The notes below the pieces were generated by a model, which was given only the letters and a program-made list of their open reading frames with translations, made no database searches and was not told the origin of the DNA. Made by a program: the position numbers and the translations under genes. Below, in pieces: positions 7,865-16,507 of a DNA stretch of 64,000 nucleotides. The stretch spans positions 1-64,000 of the forward strand of contig NZ_CP067131.1 of the NCBI RefSeq assembly GCF_028553745.1, in the 5' to 3' direction. Each line of letters opens with the position of its first letter. Within the stretch, counting starts at the first letter, position 1. This DNA comes from Paracoccus seriniphilus. Lineage in GTDB: Bacteria > Pseudomonadota > Alphaproteobacteria > Rhodobacterales > Rhodobacteraceae.

Positions 7865-8887
7865 CTAGTCCTGCTTCGTGCCAGAGGTCGCAAATCGTGC
7901 ACGGTAGTCGCTTGGGGAAAGTGAAAATCGGCGACGAAAGGCCTTGCGCATCTGCTCGTCTGATCGGAAGCCGGCGCGATACGCCAGGGTCTTCAGTGGC
8001 AGTTCGGTATCGAGCAGCAAGACCTTGGCGCGTTCACAGCGAAGTCCTTCCAGCATGGCCATGGGCGAGGCCCCGAATTCGGCCGTGAAGGCACGGGTCA
8101 GGCTGCGGATGCTCATCCCGCGTTCCTTGGCGATGTCATTCAGGGTCAACGGTTGGTCCAACCGCTCGCTCATCCAGGTCAGCATTTCATTCATGCCGGG
8201 CGTGCCAGACATCTGCCCGGTCAGCAACGTGCTGAACTGGGATTGCCCGCCGGGGCGCTTGAGGTACATCACCATGTCCTGCGCCACGGCCAGTGCGATG
8301 TCGCGGCCGTAGTCCTGTTCGACAAAGGCAAGTGTCAGGTCGATGGCTGCCGTTACCCCGGCAGAGGTCCAGAAGCGGCCGGCCTGCACAAAGATCGCGT
8401 CGGCATCCACATCGACTCGCGGGAAACGTCTTCGCAATCTGTCAACATAGTTCCAGTGGGTGGCGGCGCGCTGCCCATCCAGAAGACCGGCTTCGGCCAG
8501 AAGGAAGGATGCCGTACAGAATGCAGCGCAGCGCTTGAAGCGGGGTCCGTTCGCACGACACCAGGCCACCAGCGCCCGCTGCGCGCAGAGGACTTCCTCG
8601 ATCCGGGCGGCGCCCGCGATCAACACCGTGTCGGGCGCGTCGAAACCTTCGAGATCCTGTGTGGCCTCCAGTGACATCGCCGTATCCGAGGGGATGTGAC
8701 CGACATGGGGCGCTGCGATGGTGATATCATATCCGCCGGCGTAACCGGCATCGGCCAGATGGCGCGATGCATAGCCCAATACGCTCAGCGGCCCGGTCGC
8801 CTCCAGTGTCTTGAAACCCGGATAGACAATCAGCGCCAACCGCCGCCGCTGGTCCATCCTGCATGCAAGACTTTGATCTTTCGGCAT
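7865..8887 (-). CDS. GlxA-type transcriptional regulator (DJ-1/PfpI + AraC)
   Basis: 340-residue regulator. An N-terminal DJ-1/PfpI-like amidotransferase domain (residues about 10-185, with nucleophile-elbow region CAAFCTASFLLAEAGLL) is followed by a double helix-turn-helix AraC domain (RSLTRAFTAEFGASPMAML then MRKAFRRRFSLSPSDYR). The start at 8887 is chosen for the GAGGG ribosome site just upstream; an internal Met 29 bases later is possible. It is divergent from the class III alcohol dehydrogenase with a 121-base gap, so it probably controls that gene. Family members respond to quaternary amines and related metabolites (GbdR, CdhR), but the ligand here is unknown. Confidence 0.85.
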   Translation of the reverse strand: MPKDQSLACRMDQRRRLALIVYPGFKTLEATGPLSVLGYASRHLADAGYAGGYDITIAAPHVGHIPSDTAMSLEATQDLEGFDAPDTVLIAGAARIEEVLCAQRALVAWCRANGPRFKRCAAFCTASFLLAEAGLLDGQRAATHWNYVDRLRRRFPRVDVDADAIFVQAGRFWTSAGVTAAIDLTLAFVEQDYGRDIALAVAQDMVMYLKRPGGQSQFSTLLTGQMSGTPGMNEMLTWMSERLDQPLTLNDIAKERGMSIRSLTRAFTAEFGASPMAMLEGLRCERAKVLLLDTELPLKTLAYRAGFRSDEQMRKAFRRRFSLSPSDYRARFATSGTKQD

Positions 8888-9008
8888 GCCTATCCCTCGA
8901 TGTGGCCAATAGGGCCTGCTGATTGGCCAGATGAAAGGGGTCGCAGGTCTCGACCACATTTCGTGATAGTATAACGTCAAGCGATAGCGCCTTAACAGGA
9001 GAAATTCC

Positions 9009-10172
9009 ATGAAGACCCGCGCCGCCATCGCCTGGGAGCCCAACCGACCGCTGGAGATCGAAGAGATTGACCTTGACGGACCGAAAGAGGGCGAAGTCCT
9101 CATTCGTATCGTCACGACCAGCCTGTGCCACACCGACATGTTCACCCTGTCGGGTGCCGATCCCGAAGGGTTGTTTCCCGCCGTTCTTGGTCATGAAGCG
9201 GTCGGCATCGTCGAGGAACTGGGCAAGGGTGTGACCTCGGTGAAACCGGGCGACCATGTCATCCCTCTCTATACCCCCGAGGATCCGAACTGCCCCTACA
9301 TCAAGTCCGGCAAGACCAATCTTTGCCAGACCATCCGCAAGACCCAGGGGCAGGGGGTGATGCCCGATGGCACCTCGAGGTTCAGCTACAAGGGCAAGAT
9401 GATCCATCACTACATGGGCACATCGACCTTCAGCGAATATACCGTCTTGCCCGAAATTGCCGTGGCCCGGATATCGAAGGACGCTCCGCTGGCCAAGGCC
9501 TCGGTCATGGGGTGTGCCATTCCGACGGGCATGGGCGCGGTGCGCAACACGGCCAAGGTCGAGCCGGGCGCGACGGTCGCGGTTTTTGGTCTTGGGGCCG
9601 TGGGTATGGCAGTCATCCAGGGTGCCAAGATGCAGGGTGCCTCCCGCATCATCGGTATTGACACCAATCCGAACAAGTTTGCCTTGGCTCGGTCACTTGG
9701 CGCGCATGACTGCATCAACCCGTCCGATTTCGCGCAATCGATTCAGGATGTGATCGTCGAGATGACCGACGGCGGTGTCGATTATTCCTTTGAGTGCATC
9801 GGCAATGTCAATGTCATGCGCGCGGCTCTGGAATGCTGTCACAAGGGCTGGGGCGAATGCACCGTGATCGGCGTGGCGGGCGCGGGCGAAGAAATCGCGA
9901 CGCGACCCTTCCAGTTGGTCACGGGCCGCGTCTGGCGCGGCTCGGCATTTGGCGGCGTGCTTGGGCGCAGCCAGTTGCCCGGCATGGTGGATGAGTGGCT
10001 GCGGGGGGACTTTGACGTCGATCCCTATATCACGCACAACATGACCCACGAGCAGATCAACACCGCGTTCGACCTGTTGCGCGCGGGCGAGTCGATCCGC
10101 TCGGTGATCCATTTCCAGCCATCTGAAACCATGCTGGTGAACAACCTGCCCGGTGTCATCGTTCCGACCTGA
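9009..10172 (+). CDS. Class III-like zinc alcohol dehydrogenase (S-hydroxymethyl-glutathione dehydrogenase type)
   Basis: NAD-dependent medium-chain dehydrogenase, 387 residues, nearest in motifs to glutathione-dependent formaldehyde dehydrogenase. Catalytic zinc ligands are present (Cys40, His62 with Glu63, Cys169), as is the nucleotide motif GLGAVG (194-199) and the class III signatures [12 protein letters not shown] and FQLVTGRVW. The structural-zinc lobe is altered: of the usual four cysteines only Cys95 and Cys106 remain, with Asp92 and Ile98 in the other two places. The C-terminus carries about 12 extra residues. RBS AGGAGAAA precedes the ATG. No S-formylglutathione hydrolase gene is adjacent, so formaldehyde as substrate is an inference; another glutathione adduct or alcohol is possible. 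Confidence 0.85.
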   Translation: MKTRAAIAWEPNRPLEIEEIDLDGPKEGEVLIRIVTTSLCHTDMFTLSGADPEGLFPAVLGHEAVGIVEELGKGVTSVKPGDHVIPLYTPEDPNCPYIKSGKTNLCQTIRKTQGQGVMPDGTSRFSYKGKMIHHYMGTSTFSEYTVLPEIAVARISKDAPLAKASVMGCAIPTGMGAVRNTAKVEPGATVAVFGLGAVGMAVIQGAKMQGASRIIGIDTNPNKFALARSLGAHDCINPSDFAQSIQDVIVEMTDGGVDYSFECIGNVNVMRAALECCHKGWGECTVIGVAGAGEEIATRPFQLVTGRVWRGSAFGGVLGRSQLPGMVDEWLRGDFDVDPYITHNMTHEQINTAFDLLRAGESIRSVIHFQPSETMLVNNLPGVIVPT

Positions 10173-10187
10173 CAGAGGCGGCAAAGG

Positions 10188-10222
10188 CCTCGAAGGCCCG
10201 CCGCGGTGGCGGGCCTTCGAGG
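10188..10222. terminator. Long GC-rich hairpin between convergent genes
   Basis: 15-bp perfect arms CCTCGAAGGCCCGCC (10188-10202) and its complement (10208-10222) around a 5-base loop, between the stop of the dehydrogenase and that of the convergent XRE gene. There is no clear T-run, but its position and strength suit a bidirectional terminator. Confidence 0.75.
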
Positions 10223-10224
10223 GG

Positions 10225-10494
10225 TCAACAGCAGCTGCAGCTGCGGGTCCGCGGGGCCGCAGCCAGATCAACCTCGGTCAGGGGCTGATCGCCCAACAGG
10301 GTTTCGGGCTGCACTTGCAACGCGGCGGCGATACGATTTGCCATGTCGGCAGTCAGCTCTCCTTTCCACGGCAACGCGCCTTCAAGGCGGGCGACCTGGC
10401 GTTCGGTCAGCCCTGAAAGCTTGGCCAGTTTGCTCCGTCCCAATCCCCGCGCCCGGCGCAGTTCCTGAACACGTTCGGGCAGTATGGTCAGCAT
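10225..10494 (-). CDS. Small XRE-type helix-turn-helix protein with Cys-rich tail
   Basis: 89-residue protein starting at 10494 behind GAAGGA. An HTH_3 domain fills most of it (RVQELRRARGLGRSKLAKLS, then TERQVARLEG). The C-terminus ends RTRSCSCC, three cysteines in the last four residues. It sits alone, convergent with the dehydrogenase gene. It is probably a DNA-binding regulator; the cysteine tail could bind a metal or sense redox state, or be incidental. Confidence 0.7.
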   Translation of the reverse strand: MLTILPERVQELRRARGLGRSKLAKLSGLTERQVARLEGALPWKGELTADMANRIAAALQVQPETLLGDQPLTEVDLAAAPRTRSCSCC

Positions 10495-10735
10495 GGGGTC
10501 TTCCTTCGTTCCAATATCATTCAGTTCAGCAGCGCGACGAGGAAGTCGCACAAGTCGTGCCATGGCCGCTTCGGATCGGGCCTACCTGCTTGATTTCCCC
10601 GCTGTCGCAACCTTCCTTTCCGCGCTTGCTGGGGGCAACCCCGATAGGGCTCGGTCGGTGATTGGGTGTTGCCGGTCAATGAAATTGGTTGGGCGCGCGG
10701 CTTGATGATGGGCGGCGTATCACGGCCATCGGGGA
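10495..10735. other. Intergenic region, nothing recognised
   Basis: About 240 bases holding the promoter side of the XRE gene and the downstream end of the DUF2182 gene. No gene or clear hairpin was recognised. Confidence 0.4.
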
Positions 10736-11539
10736 TCAGGTCACGAACAGAGCGCCGGCTGCTGCCAATGCAGATATTCCGATGGCGGTCGAGAGTGAAC
10801 GGTTGGATCCCGACATGGTAACCCTCATGAGAAGGGTGAGAACCCCCATCGCCACCAGGTTCATCAACCCCGTGATGAACATCACGATCATCAGCGGTGC
10901 ACAGCAACGAAGACAATTTGCCCCATAGCTCAGGCCGTCGCGATAGGAACCGGTCGAGGCGGTGGCCTGCGGGGGTCTTTCGTGTCGTGTGGTCAGCCCT
11001 GAAAGCTGGATCAGCGCCACGAACAGCAGGATTGATACCTTCAGGCCATCATGTTGCAGGACGTGATGGGCGCTGAGCAGCCCTTCGCGATGCAACGCCC
11101 ATTGCGTGACCACTCCGAATGCGCAGAAAGGCAGCCAGGCCACGAGATAGCCCGCCAGGCTGGCGGCTGTTGCGCGTGGCGGTGGCCCGAACCGCGTTGC
11201 GTTGTGATGATGCGGCAACATGACCGGAAGCATCATGGCCATGATCATGCCCAGCCACATCGCGGCTGATTTAAGCACGTCCGCCGCGCCCCACGCGCGG
11301 GTTCCGCTGGCGCAGAAGGACAGCGCATTTTGGAACGCAAACGGATCGCCAAACACATACGCCTTCACAAAGGCGAAGATCTGCATGCCGGGGCCCGCAT
11401 CGGCAAGCGAGCCGGGCGTGTCGATCGTCAACAGCTGGGCGAAGGCAAAGGCCCAGCCAAGAAGGATGAGCGAGACGAGCAGAATATGCCTGCCCCGTCC
11501 GCTGTCCGGATCGTGTCTGCTATTCGCCGCAGGCTTCAT
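10736..11539 (-). CDS. DUF2182 integral membrane protein
   Basis: 267-residue multi-span membrane protein of the DUF2182 family (predicted metal-binding). The start at 11539 overlaps the ferredoxin stop as ATGA, so the two are co-translated. Visible are a first transmembrane helix (ILLVSLILLGWAFAFAQLL), the family core WLGMIMAMMLPVMLPHHHN with a His triplet, and NCLRCCAPLMIVMFITGLMN with three cysteines near the C-terminus. It is third in a leftward operon after a methanethiol-oxidase homologue and a [2Fe-2S] ferredoxin, suggesting a membrane partner for metal supply or electron transfer; that role is inferred. Confidence 0.8.
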   Translation of the reverse strand: MKPAANSRHDPDSGRGRHILLVSLILLGWAFAFAQLLTIDTPGSLADAGPGMQIFAFVKAYVFGDPFAFQNALSFCASGTRAWGAADVLKSAAMWLGMIMAMMLPVMLPHHHNATRFGPPPRATAASLAGYLVAWLPFCAFGVVTQWALHREGLLSAHHVLQHDGLKVSILLFVALIQLSGLTTRHERPPQATASTGSYRDGLSYGANCLRCCAPLMIVMFITGLMNLVAMGVLTLLMRVTMSGSNRSLSTAIGISALAAAGALFVT

Positions 11540-11889
11540 TTCTTGCGCAGGCGTGCCAGTTGCTCGACGGCAGCGGCGCTGGCAAAGGGATTGACATAGA
11601 GCTTGTCGTGGCTTTCGACACCAACGTCGAAAACGCAGTCTTCCTTTGGGCGGGCTACGCAGAGCAGGACGTAACCTTCCCTGGACTGACGCCTGTTCAA
11701 TGCGGTGCCCTTTGGCTGGCGGACCGAGCCCGAAATCATCTTGGCCGCGCATGTGATGCAGCCGCCATAACGGCAGGCAATCGGCAGGACATGCCCTGCC
11801 GCCTCGGCCACATCAATGATCGGCTCGTCCTCGCCAACCTCGAAAGACGCTCCGCCGCGGTTTCGAAATGTCACCTTGTGCCTGCGCAT
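11536..11889 (-). CDS. Plant-type [2Fe-2S] ferredoxin
   Basis: Electron carrier of 117 residues with the plant-type pattern: Cys39, Cys44, Cys47 (ACRYGGCITC) and Cys77 (LLCVARP). The first 90 residues are the ferredoxin fold and the last 25 form a basic helical tail. It lies 57 bases after the methanethiol-oxidase homologue and overlaps DUF2182 by 4 bases. The likely role is to pass electrons for one of these partners; no dedicated reductase is adjacent. Confidence 0.88.
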   Translation of the reverse strand: MRRHKVTFRNRGGASFEVGEDEPIIDVAEAAGHVLPIACRYGGCITCAAKMISGSVRQPKGTALNRRQSREGYVLLCVARPKEDCVFDVGVESHDKLYVNPFASAAAVEQLARLRKK

Positions 11890-11946
11890 CTCTCCTCCTT
11901 GCAGATAGAGATCCGGCCCCGAAGGGCCGGGAATGGCACGGAACGT

Positions 11947-13311
11947 TCAGATCCAGATATCGGACGAACAGTCGCCGCCAGGATAGCGCGTTTCATGGGC
12001 GCGCGCTGGTCCGTGCGGTTCTTCGCCGAAATCGACAAGGAAATCGTCACGGATCCTCATGCCGCCGTTTTCATTGTCGCAATCCACGATCAGCATGACA
12101 CCGCCCTTGTCTTTCATCGACGGGTAGAACTGATTGTCCCAGGTCGAGAAAAGAGATGTCGTGACGTACAGTCGCTTGCCGTCCAGCGACAGCTGGATCA
12201 TCTGCGGCGCGCCATCCACGGTGCGACCGTTCACCTCTGGCGCCTTGCCCAGCAGGCCGCCGATCCAGACCTGACCGGTCAGCTTGGGGTTGGACGGATC
12301 GGAAATGTCATATTGGCGCAGATCCCCGTGCAACCAGTTCGAGAAGTACAGATACCTGTCGTCCATCGATACCAATATGTCGGTGATCAGGCTTGGCATC
12401 GGGACGGGGAAGCCTTCCACATCCACGGGCGGCACGTCGATGACCTTGTTGATCTCGAGCTTTCCGTTGTCCTTGTGGTAGTGAAAGATGTTCGAGGCCA
12501 GGGCCGCTCCGACGAAACCATGCGTGCTGTCGGGATTATGGTGGAACCGGGCTTCCAGCGGGATCAACCCTTCCTCGCCCAGGTCGATCGACTGTTCCAC
12601 CCTGCGGTTCTTGAAGTCCCAGAAATGAATGTGCTGGCCGTATTTTCCCCGCGCCACGTCTTCGAGATCAAAGCCCGGCATGAAGGTGTTGGGCGAGGCC
12701 CATTCGGTCGAGATCATCATGTTGTGGCGCGGCTGGTACCAGAAGTCGTAATTGTACTTCATGTCGGCCAGATCATTCTCCCAGCGCCCGACGATGTTGA
12801 AGTCCTTGTCCAGATGCAGGAAACCGCCGGGGCCGTTGCCATCGGCATCGCCCAGCATCGACACGATGATGTCAGCGCCCAGACAATGAACGGTATGCGG
12901 AGCGGACAGGTTGGTCTTGGCCTTGATCTCCTCTCCGTCGATGGTCTTGAACAACGTCGGCTTGCGCGGATCTGTGGCGGTATCGACAATGTGGAAATTC
13001 GTGGTGCGCACGCCGGGGATGATCAGGTATTTGCGCTCCATGCTGCCGTCGGTGTTGCACGAGGAACATGCGTTCCAGCCCATATGGTGCAACTCATCCC
13101 CGACGACCGGCATTTCCGTTCGATGGATCACCTTGCCATAGGTTGCGCTTTCCTCGTCAACGTCGATGGTGGCCAGATAGTCGGGTTTCTCGACCCCGGT
13201 CCCGGTATAGATGCAGATCGTGTAGACGACTTTTTCGCGCGGGGCCTTGATCGCCTCTTGCGGCGACGCATAGCCGGGGCCGGCACAGCAGCTTCCGTTG
13301 CTCTCAGTCAT
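11947..13311 (-). CDS. mtoX: Selenium-binding protein / methanethiol oxidase family
   Basis: 454-residue SBP56-family protein. Bacterial members (MtoX) oxidise methanethiol to formaldehyde, H2S and H2O2. The start at 13311 follows a strong GGAGGAGGA site. Family features visible are HHMGWNACSSCN (the conserved Cys pair), HTVHCLGADIIVSMLGD, FWYQPRHNMMISTEW, several repeat-propeller strands, and a terminal HETRYPGGDCSSDIWI. No obvious Sec signal peptide is present, whereas characterised MtoX is periplasmic, so localisation is uncertain. The downstream ferredoxin and DUF2182 genes differ from the SCO1/MauG partners described for mtoX, so the symbol is provisional. Confidence 0.8.
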   Translation of the reverse strand: MTESNGSCCAGPGYASPQEAIKAPREKVVYTICIYTGTGVEKPDYLATIDVDEESATYGKVIHRTEMPVVGDELHHMGWNACSSCNTDGSMERKYLIIPGVRTTNFHIVDTATDPRKPTLFKTIDGEEIKAKTNLSAPHTVHCLGADIIVSMLGDADGNGPGGFLHLDKDFNIVGRWENDLADMKYNYDFWYQPRHNMMISTEWASPNTFMPGFDLEDVARGKYGQHIHFWDFKNRRVEQSIDLGEEGLIPLEARFHHNPDSTHGFVGAALASNIFHYHKDNGKLEINKVIDVPPVDVEGFPVPMPSLITDILVSMDDRYLYFSNWLHGDLRQYDISDPSNPKLTGQVWIGGLLGKAPEVNGRTVDGAPQMIQLSLDGKRLYVTTSLFSTWDNQFYPSMKDKGGVMLIVDCDNENGGMRIRDDFLVDFGEEPHGPARAHETRYPGGDCSSDIWI

Positions 13312-13844
13312 GTCATTCCTCCTCCTCTGGTGTTGACGCGGTGGGCGCTTTGCTTGTCCTTCCGTGGGTTTCAACGTTGCGTCGTCGCGGCGCCGAGTTC
13401 GCAGCGGCACGACGATCCCGTTGCCTTTTGCCTCCGCGCCGTGGTCCTCCCGCGATCGGCAAGGGCAACAATCTTCAGAATTGCTATGAGACGGTTCAAA
13501 TGCATGATCAGTCTCGTGAATATCGCAATTGTCTTGAATGATGATCCTCTGCATGGCCTCGGCGCAAGAGATAATTCCGGCCGCCTCCGACCTTAGTCGC
13601 CCCCATCAGTTCAAGAACAGATGCGTGACCGCCCCGTTCAGGGCGTGCAATGTCGCGACGCATGCTGGCCGTTTCAAAGAGAGGCGGGGCGGGGAGGTCG
13701 ACCCGGACCCCGGCCAGGAGGCAAGAATCGCGCCTGTCACGAACAGTGTTGCGGACCCGGAGTTTGAATCAGGAACGCCAGAGCAAGGGAGACCCCACTC
13801 TGGCGCTATCTTTTGACAGTCAACTTTCCTGGGCCGAGTCTGGA
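13312..13844. other. Intergenic region upstream of the methanethiol-oxidase operon
   Basis: About 530 bases. It should hold the leftward promoter of the oxidase operon and the downstream end of the helicase gene. An 8-bp inverted repeat, CGCCAGAG (13776-13783) with CTCTGGCG (13798-13805), followed on the + strand by CTATCTTTT, is a possible transcription stop. No gene was recognised. Confidence 0.45.
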
Positions 13845-15746
13845 TCAGCCGCGACGGCCAGCGCTCTTGGCAGATGCATTGCGCCCCGAGGCTGCGGGTT
13901 TGGCCCAACGCGCCTTGCCTGCTGCCGGCTTCTTGCTCTTGGGCTTCAAGGCACCATCACGCACGGCCTTTTCCTTGCGGTCAGTTGGCGTCCAGCGTTC
14001 CTTGCGGGCCCGTGCAGGTTTGCCCTCGCCGTCAGAAGCGGCTTCGGCAGCCCGGGGGGCGCGCGCCTTGTCCTTGCTGAACTCCTTGCGCGGGCCGGAG
14101 GGCTTGGCATTGTGACGCGGCTTGTCCCGGCTGAAGGATGGCGCGGGCCGGTCGAGGCTGGGCTGACCTTCAAGACGGGTCATGGTCAGATCGGGTTCCA
14201 GTTCGGACTGCGGGCCGAAGCGCGAGGCCAGTTCTTCGGAAATCTGAACGAAGGTCTCATCTTCGCGGACACGGATCGCACCGATCCCGTCCTTGGTGAT
14301 ATTACCGGCTTCACAGATCTTGGGCAGCAGCCAGCGCGCTTCGGCGCGGCCGGTATGACCCACCGAGAGAGAGAACCAGACCGAAGGTCCGAACTCGCCA
14401 CGCTCGCGGGGGGCTGAAGGGGTCTGGTTCTGTTGCAGACGCGGGGCCTGCAGTTCTTCCGGCGTGGGCCGTCCATCACGCCACAAGCGGATGAATGCTG
14501 CGGCAACCCGTTCGGCGCCGAATTGCTCCAGCAGGGTCTTGGACAGCGCCTCGTTATCGTCCTCGGCATCTTGCAGCGAGGGATGGTCCATGATGCGGGC
14601 GTCATCCCTGGCGCGCACATCTTCGGCTGAAGGGGCGGGGCCCCATGTGGCCTCGAGACGAGCGGTTTTCAGCAGGCGCTGCGCCTTCTTCTGTTCCGCC
14701 GGCGGCACGATCAGAGCCGAGACGCCCTTAGCGCCAGCGCGTCCGGTCCGGCCCGAACGGTGCAGCAGGGTTTCCGAGTTCGAGGGAAGATCCGCATGGA
14801 TCACCAGCTCCAGCCCCGGCAGGTCGATGCCGCGGGCAGCCACATCGGTGGCAACGCAAACCTGTGCCCGTCCGTCGCGAAGGGCCTGCAGGGCATGGGT
14901 TCTTTCCTGCTGGCTCAGCTCGCCCGACAGTGCCACGGCCTTGAAGCCGCGATTGCCCATGCGGGCCAGCAGATGGTTCACATTGGCGCGCGTCTTGCAA
15001 AAGACGATGGCGGTGCGGGCTTCGTGCAGGCGCAGCAGGTTGAAGATGGCCGGTTCACGGTCACGCGGCGCAACATTCAGCGCGCGATATTCGATATCAC
15101 CATGCTGGCGCGATTCACCCGCGGCCACGATCCGCAGGGCGTCCTTCTGGAATTCCTTGGCCAGTTTCTCGATGGCATTGGGCACCGTTGCCGAGAACAT
15201 CAACGTCCGGCGTGATACAGGTGCCGATTGCAGGATGAACTCCAGATCCTCGCGAAAGCCGAGATCGAGCATTTCATCGGCTTCGTCCAGAACGGCGGCT
15301 TTCAGGCCGGACAGGTCAAGGCTGCTGCGCTCGATATGGTCACGCAAACGACCGGGGGTGCCGACGACGATATGCGCGCCGCGTGCCAGTGCCCGGCGTT
15401 CATTGCGAAAATCCATGCCGCCGACACAGGTTGCGATCTGTGCGCCCATCTGTTCATACAGCCAGGACAATTCGCGGGCGACCTGCAAGGCCAGCTCGCG
15501 GGTGGGGGCAATGACCAGGGCGAGCGGCCGGTCGGTGGGGTCAAGCTGCGCGCCCGCGCCCAGAATGTCGTCGGCAATTGCCAGGCCGAACGCCACGGTC
15601 TTGCCAGAGCCCGTCTGGGCGGAAACCAAAAGATCCCGGTTCGCCGCTTCGGGGGTCAGAACGGAATCCTGAACAGCTGTCAGGCTGGCATACCCTTTGG
15701 ATGCCAGTGCCGCAGCCAGGGGCTGCGCGATATTTTCACTAATCAT
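13845..15746 (-). CDS. DEAD-box RNA helicase
   Basis: ATP-dependent RNA helicase of 633 residues that remodels structured RNA, probably in ribosome assembly or cold adaptation. Motifs in order: AQTGSGKT (43-50), PTREL (81-85), TPGR (130-133), DEAD (154-157), SAT (185-187), then helicase domain 2 with ARGID and HRSGRTGRAG. After about residue 400 come a DbpA-type RNA-binding region and a long Lys/Arg/Ala-rich tail, as in CsdA/DeaD-like proteins. The start at 15746 is preferred over an upstream in-frame Met because family homology begins at MISENIAQPL. It is divergent from the cold-shock gene. Confidence 0.9.
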   Translation of the reverse strand: MISENIAQPLAAALASKGYASLTAVQDSVLTPEAANRDLLVSAQTGSGKTVAFGLAIADDILGAGAQLDPTDRPLALVIAPTRELALQVARELSWLYEQMGAQIATCVGGMDFRNERRALARGAHIVVGTPGRLRDHIERSSLDLSGLKAAVLDEADEMLDLGFREDLEFILQSAPVSRRTLMFSATVPNAIEKLAKEFQKDALRIVAAGESRQHGDIEYRALNVAPRDREPAIFNLLRLHEARTAIVFCKTRANVNHLLARMGNRGFKAVALSGELSQQERTHALQALRDGRAQVCVATDVAARGIDLPGLELVIHADLPSNSETLLHRSGRTGRAGAKGVSALIVPPAEQKKAQRLLKTARLEATWGPAPSAEDVRARDDARIMDHPSLQDAEDDNEALSKTLLEQFGAERVAAAFIRLWRDGRPTPEELQAPRLQQNQTPSAPRERGEFGPSVWFSLSVGHTGRAEARWLLPKICEAGNITKDGIGAIRVREDETFVQISEELASRFGPQSELEPDLTMTRLEGQPSLDRPAPSFSRDKPRHNAKPSGPRKEFSKDKARAPRAAEAASDGEGKPARARKERWTPTDRKEKAVRDGALKPKSKKPAAGKARWAKPAASGRNASAKSAGRRG

Positions 15747-16068
15747 AATCTTCGCCAGAAAAAGGGGCGCCATGCACCCGGAGGATGGCGCCAACCTGAC
15801 GAGTGATGGTTAAGCCTCAGCCCATCACCGCAGGACTAAGGAGCCTGAAGGCGAGGCTTCTAGATTGCCTTAAGGACGAAGTAAAGCCCCTTTGGAAATT
15901 TCCCGCAAAATCAGACTTGCACGACTCGGGGCAATATGGGATACCCGATCCCGCTACGTTGATTCCTTACTGCACCCTGTCTCCCTTACCGGCTTCAGTT
16001 TGCTATTCGAACTGACTGAGCCGGGCTGTTGCATTTCGCGGGCAGCATGAATGAATGGAGATATCACG
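15747..16068. other. Divergent promoter region, helicase / cold-shock gene
   Basis: 322 bases with no gene. It must hold the promoters of the leftward helicase and the rightward cold-shock gene, probably including a long cold-shock 5' leader. No operator was recognised. Confidence 0.45.
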
Positions 16069-16275
16069 ATGGCTAATGGCACCGTGAAGTGGTTCAACCA
16101 AACCAAAGGCTTCGGCTTTATTGCACCTGCCGAAGGTGGCAAAGACATTTTCGTCCACATCTCGGCCGTTGAGCGCGCCGGCATTCGTCAGCTGGACGAC
16201 GGCCAAGCCGTGACTTTTGACGTCGAAAGCGGCCGTGACGGCCGTCAGTCGGCTACGAATCTGGCTCTGGCCTGA
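16069..16275 (+). CDS. CspA-family cold-shock protein
   Basis: 68-residue single-domain RNA chaperone. RNP1 (KGFGFI) and RNP2 (IFVHIS) are intact and the protein starts [10 protein letters not shown], as typical for the family. The start at 16069 is chosen because GGAG (16057-16060) is well spaced; an upstream in-frame ATG at 16051 lacks a site. A strong terminator follows. It is divergent from a DEAD-box helicase, a plausible cold-response partner. Confidence 0.95.
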   Translation: MANGTVKWFNQTKGFGFIAPAEGGKDIFVHISAVERAGIRQLDDGQAVTFDVESGRDGRQSATNLALA

Positions 16276-16284
16276 TCCGATTGC

Positions 16285-16312
16285 GGACCCGTCCCTTTGC
16301 AGGGGCGGGTCC
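16285..16312 (+). terminator. Terminator after the cold-shock gene
   Basis: GGACCCGTCCC (16285-16295) pairs with GGGGCGGGTCC (16302-16312) across a 6-base loop, 10 bases after the cold-shock stop. The tail holds few T residues. Confidence 0.75.
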
Positions 16313-16507
16313 ATATTGCCCGGATATCGATTCCGGCAAGGCAGGGCTTGAGCCGCATTTCATCGATGCCAGTTCGCCCATCGTGTACCTATCATCCGTG
16401 GACTTGATGCGCTTGCCTATCCGTGCATGGCGTATTTTTGCGTTTGAGGCGTGATGTTGCTGTCCTGTTCCTGGCAGCGAAAGGCACCTCTGGTTCAAAG
16501 ACGGTCT

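Noticed and set aside
11560..13596. Long open frame of 678 codons on the + strand
   Set aside because: Antisense shadow of the methanethiol-oxidase homologue; composition lacks any family motif and no ribosome site precedes it.
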